From the NCBI GenBank assembly GCA_902489955.1, contig CABUBY010000098.1, positions 1 through 6,060 on the forward strand: a stretch of DNA of 6,060 nucleotides, in the 5' to 3' direction. This document shows, in pieces, positions 5,031 through 6,060 of this stretch. The stretch comes from an uncultured Collinsella sp. (lineage in GTDB: Bacteria > Actinomycetota > Coriobacteriia > Coriobacteriales > Coriobacteriaceae). Every line of letters begins with the position of its first letter. Within the stretch, counting starts at the first letter, position 1. The notes beneath the pieces were generated by a model, which made no database searches, was not told the DNA's origin, and saw nothing but the letters and a program-made list of their open reading frames with translations. Made by a program: the position numbers and the translations under genes.

Positions 5031-5573
5031 GTGGCAGATCTGTATTTGGTGCGGCATGGGCAGACTGAGCTCAATGTGCAGAGCATTTTGCAGGGCTGGC
5101 ACGATTCGCCGCTTACGGCGCGCGGGCGCGAGCAGGCGCTGACGGCGCGTACGGCGTTTGCGGCGCGTGGCGTGGCCTTTGATCATGTGTATTCCTCGCC
5201 GTTGGGCCGGGCGCGGCATACGGCCGAGCTTATCGTTGGCGAGGGCCGTTCCATAGAGCTGGTCGATGACCTGCGTGAGTGGCATTTTGGCTCGCTGGAG
5301 GGCACATCAAATCGCGAGATGCCGCCGCAGCCCTGGGGTGATTATCCGGTTGCCTTTGGTGGCGAGTCGGAAAGTGAGCTTCGTGCACGTATGGTCGCGG
5401 CGCTGTCCCGCATCATGGCCGGGCCGCAGCACGACTGCGTGCTGGCGGTTTCCCACGGCTCAGCCTGCCAAGAGTTTCTTGAGTATGTGACTGGCGAGGG
5501 AGAGCTACCCGACAACGGTGCCGTGCTTCATTTTGGCTATTGCGACGGGGCGTTTTCGCTCTTGGGTTGGTAA
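5031..5573 (+). CDS. Histidine phosphatase (phosphoglycerate mutase-like), 180 aa
   Basis: This is a histidine phosphatase of the cofactor-independent-of-metal phosphoglycerate mutase-like superfamily (branch 1), which removes phosphate through a phosphohistidine. The RHG box is LVRHGQTELN (6-15, nucleophile H9, R8). SSPLGRARHTAE (55-66) supplies the second arginine, R60. LREWHFGSLEG (81-91) has the acid E83, and AVSHGSA (139-145) has H142. All catalytic residues are present. At 180 aa it is slightly shorter than typical members (about 200). It lies 16 nt before a close paralogue, which implies an operon. Related small proteins act on cobalamin precursors (CobC), phosphoglycerate or other phosphomonoesters; nothing here selects among these, and no cobalamin genes are in view. 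Confidence 0.9.
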   Translation: MADLYLVRHGQTELNVQSILQGWHDSPLTARGREQALTARTAFAARGVAFDHVYSSPLGRARHTAELIVGEGRSIELVDDLREWHFGSLEGTSNREMPPQPWGDYPVAFGGESESELRARMVAALSRIMAGPQHDCVLAVSHGSACQEFLEYVTGEGELPDNGAVLHFGYCDGAFSLLGW

Positions 5574-5589
5574 CGAACGAAAGGACCCT

Positions 5590-6060
5590 ATGAATAAAGA
5601 TCTGTATCTGGTCCGTCATGGACAGACGATATTCAACCTTAAGCGTATCATTCAGGGGTGGAGTGACTCGCCGCTTACGCAGTTGGGTTGCGACCAGGCG
5701 GCGCGCGCCGGCATGTTTTTACGTGCGCGCGGCATTGAGCCCGATCATGCCTACACCTCCACGCTTCATCGCACCGAGCAGACTATCGCCAACCTGTGGC
5801 CGGGCTTGGCGTACGAGCGCCTGGACGGTCTGCGCGAGTGGTTCTTTGGCGACTTTGAGGCCGAGCGCGTGATGCTTATGCCCGAGCGCCCGTGGCGCGA
5901 TTTCTATCGTCAGTTTGGCGGCGAGGGCCAGATGCAGGTGCGTGAGCGCATGGTGGCGACGCTGACCGAGCTTATGCGACGTCCGGACCACGAGTGCGTG
6001 CTCGCGGTGAGCCACGGCTCGGCTATCAAGGAGTTTTTGGACCACGTGCGGGGCGCGGCG
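5590..6060 (+). CDS. Second histidine phosphatase, paralogue, cut by window end
   Basis: The reading frame runs from ATG at 5590 to the last base of the window, 157 codons without a stop, so the gene continues. It belongs to the same superfamily: LVRHGQTIFN (7-16, R9, H10), TSTLHRTEQT (56-65, R61), GLREWFFGDFE (80-90, E83) and AVSHGSAIKEF (139-149, H142). All catalytic residues are present. It aligns with the preceding protein almost without gaps at roughly 45% identity by eye, including the shared QGW.DSPLT segment after the RHG box, so the two arose by tandem duplication. AAGGA at 5581-5585 precedes the ATG by 4 nt. It is separated from the upstream TAA by 16 nt and is likely co-transcribed. 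The 3' end and any further copies cannot be seen here. Confidence 0.9.
   Translation, partial: MNKDLYLVRHGQTIFNLKRIIQGWSDSPLTQLGCDQAARAGMFLRARGIEPDHAYTSTLHRTEQTIANLWPGLAYERLDGLREWFFGDFEAERVMLMPERPWRDFYRQFGGEGQMQVRERMVATLTELMRRPDHECVLAVSHGSAIKEFLDHVRGAA

Overview
The window looks like ordinary chromosome from a fairly GC-rich bacterium. Codon use, strong AAGGAG-type ribosome binding sites and the mix of families suggest a gut actinobacterium of the Coriobacteriia, perhaps Collinsella-like. That placement is inference from style and gene families; there is no rRNA or marker gene here.

Layout. Positions 1-547 are an AT-richer stretch (about 52% GC by my count over 1-480, lowest near 181-300). 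It holds at most one doubtful small reverse ORF, followed by the terminator of the next gene. A reverse-strand DnaQ-like 3'-5' exonuclease (548-1516) follows. It diverges from a forward-strand metal exporter with a histidine-rich loop (1689-2789). The 172-bp gap between them has a good sigma-70-type promoter flanked by two palindromes, which look like operators. The exporter ends at a strong terminator facing that of a reverse-strand pair: a DUF308/HdeD-like six-helix membrane protein (3439-4041) whose TAG stop directly abuts the ATG of a YaiI/YqxD-family PIN-like protein (2956-3438).

Divergent from that pair is a nitroreductase-family flavoprotein (4277-4948). A 19-bp sequence 28 bp before its start closely resembles the DtxR/IdeR iron box. 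An intergenic hairpin with a GTGCCTGTCCCC-type loop resembles dispersed REP-like repeats and separates it from two tandem, clearly paralogous histidine phosphatases (5031-5573, and 5590 to beyond the window end).

How it fits together. There is no single pathway. A loose theme is metal and redox homeostasis: an exporter with putative operators, and a flavoprotein under a putative metal-dependent repressor. I found no phage, CRISPR, toxin-antitoxin, IS or RNA gene. The most interesting signals are regulatory and repeat elements rather than a new protein system.
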